In this document: positions 20,399 through 20,455 of the stretch, one piece after another
Numbering within the stretch: the first letter of the stretch is position 1
Layout of the letters: the number at the start of each line of letters is the position of its first letter
DNA from: Bacteroidales bacterium UBA6377
Lineage (GTDB): Bacteria > Bacteroidota > Bacteroidia > Bacteroidales > UBA932
Direction of reading: 5' to 3'
Assembly: GCA_002438805.1 (NCBI GenBank)
Contig: DJQV01000008.1
Location: 1-20,455 of the forward strand
DNA: 20,455 nt
The notes under the pieces: model-generated
Databases searched by the model: none
The model's input: the letters and a program-made list of their open reading frames with translations, nothing else
Told to the model about the DNA's origin: nothing
Translations under genes and position numbers: made by a program

Positions 20399-20455
20399 AT
20401 GATTCAGATTATCAATCCTCACCAGGGTTTATGTCAAACGGAAGAAGTGGAGCAT
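20399..20455 (+). CDS. Possible start of a rightward gene, cut by window edge
   Basis: An ATG at 20399 opens a frame of 19 codons to the window end (MIQIINPHQGLCQTEEVEH). A promoter-like TTG (20354-20356), 19-nt spacer and TATATTCG (20376-20383) lie upstream. Too little is present to identify it; the frame could be accidental. Confidence 0.3.
   Translation, partial: MIQIINPHQGLCQTEEVEH

Overview
The window reads as a chromosomal segment of a Bacteroidales bacterium. The evidence is the TAnnTTTG-type promoter boxes with TTG-like -33 elements, several lipoproteins of the six-bladed beta-propeller families common in gut Bacteroidetes, and small NVEALA-family exported proteins. The left part (about 1-8640) is AT-richer and looks accessory. 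The right part (about 8900-20120) is GC-richer, tightly packed and mostly metabolic. Genus cannot be assigned from sequence alone.

Left island (1-7110). Five beta-propeller lipoprotein genes and three NVEALA genes sit in small cassettes. On the minus strand a promoter near 1760 drives two NVEALA genes (1312-1581, 1047-1304) and a propeller gene that leaves the window at base 1. On the plus strand a promoter near 2010 drives an NVEALA gene (2061-2360) coupled by an ATGA overlap to a propeller gene (2357-3481). A single propeller gene (3535-4608, minus) follows. A minus-strand pair (5848-6882, then 4735-5784) is driven from a promoter near 7065. The first and last cassettes share a nearly identical promoter/leader (1555-1811 and 6854-7110) and a nearly identical distal propeller gene (22-988 and 4756-5722, about 96% identical by eye), but have different genes in between. 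A decayed propeller 3' end lies at 1804-1890. This is a shuffling paralogue array of surface lipoproteins with partner small exported proteins, and it is the most interesting part of the window.

Middle (7111-10502). An AAA ATPase with a DUF4143-type C-terminal region is preceded by a perfect 11-bp inverted repeat. A roughly 340-bp spacer with a short recurring motif follows. Next come a Y-family DNA polymerase (umuC/dinB-like) and an overlapping small YolD-like protein, an arrangement better known from Firmicutes.

Methionine block (10506-16806). A divergent Lrp/AsnC regulator faces metY-metF-metH, a compact operon (gaps of 3 and 10 nt) that takes O-acetylhomoserine and methyltetrahydrofolate to methionine. 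A 51-bp degenerate tandem repeat (16889-17035) lies downstream.

Right block (17100-20122). FabG-like reductase, ketosynthase, acyl carrier protein and two different hot-dog-fold proteins form a tight operon. This is a type II fatty acid/polyketide set resembling aryl-polyene-type clusters. The two hot-dog proteins appear to split the usual dehydratase catalytic pair between them. The final 330 bases hold a small minus-strand zinc-ribbon ORF followed by an in-frame winged-helix relic, and possibly the start of a rightward gene.
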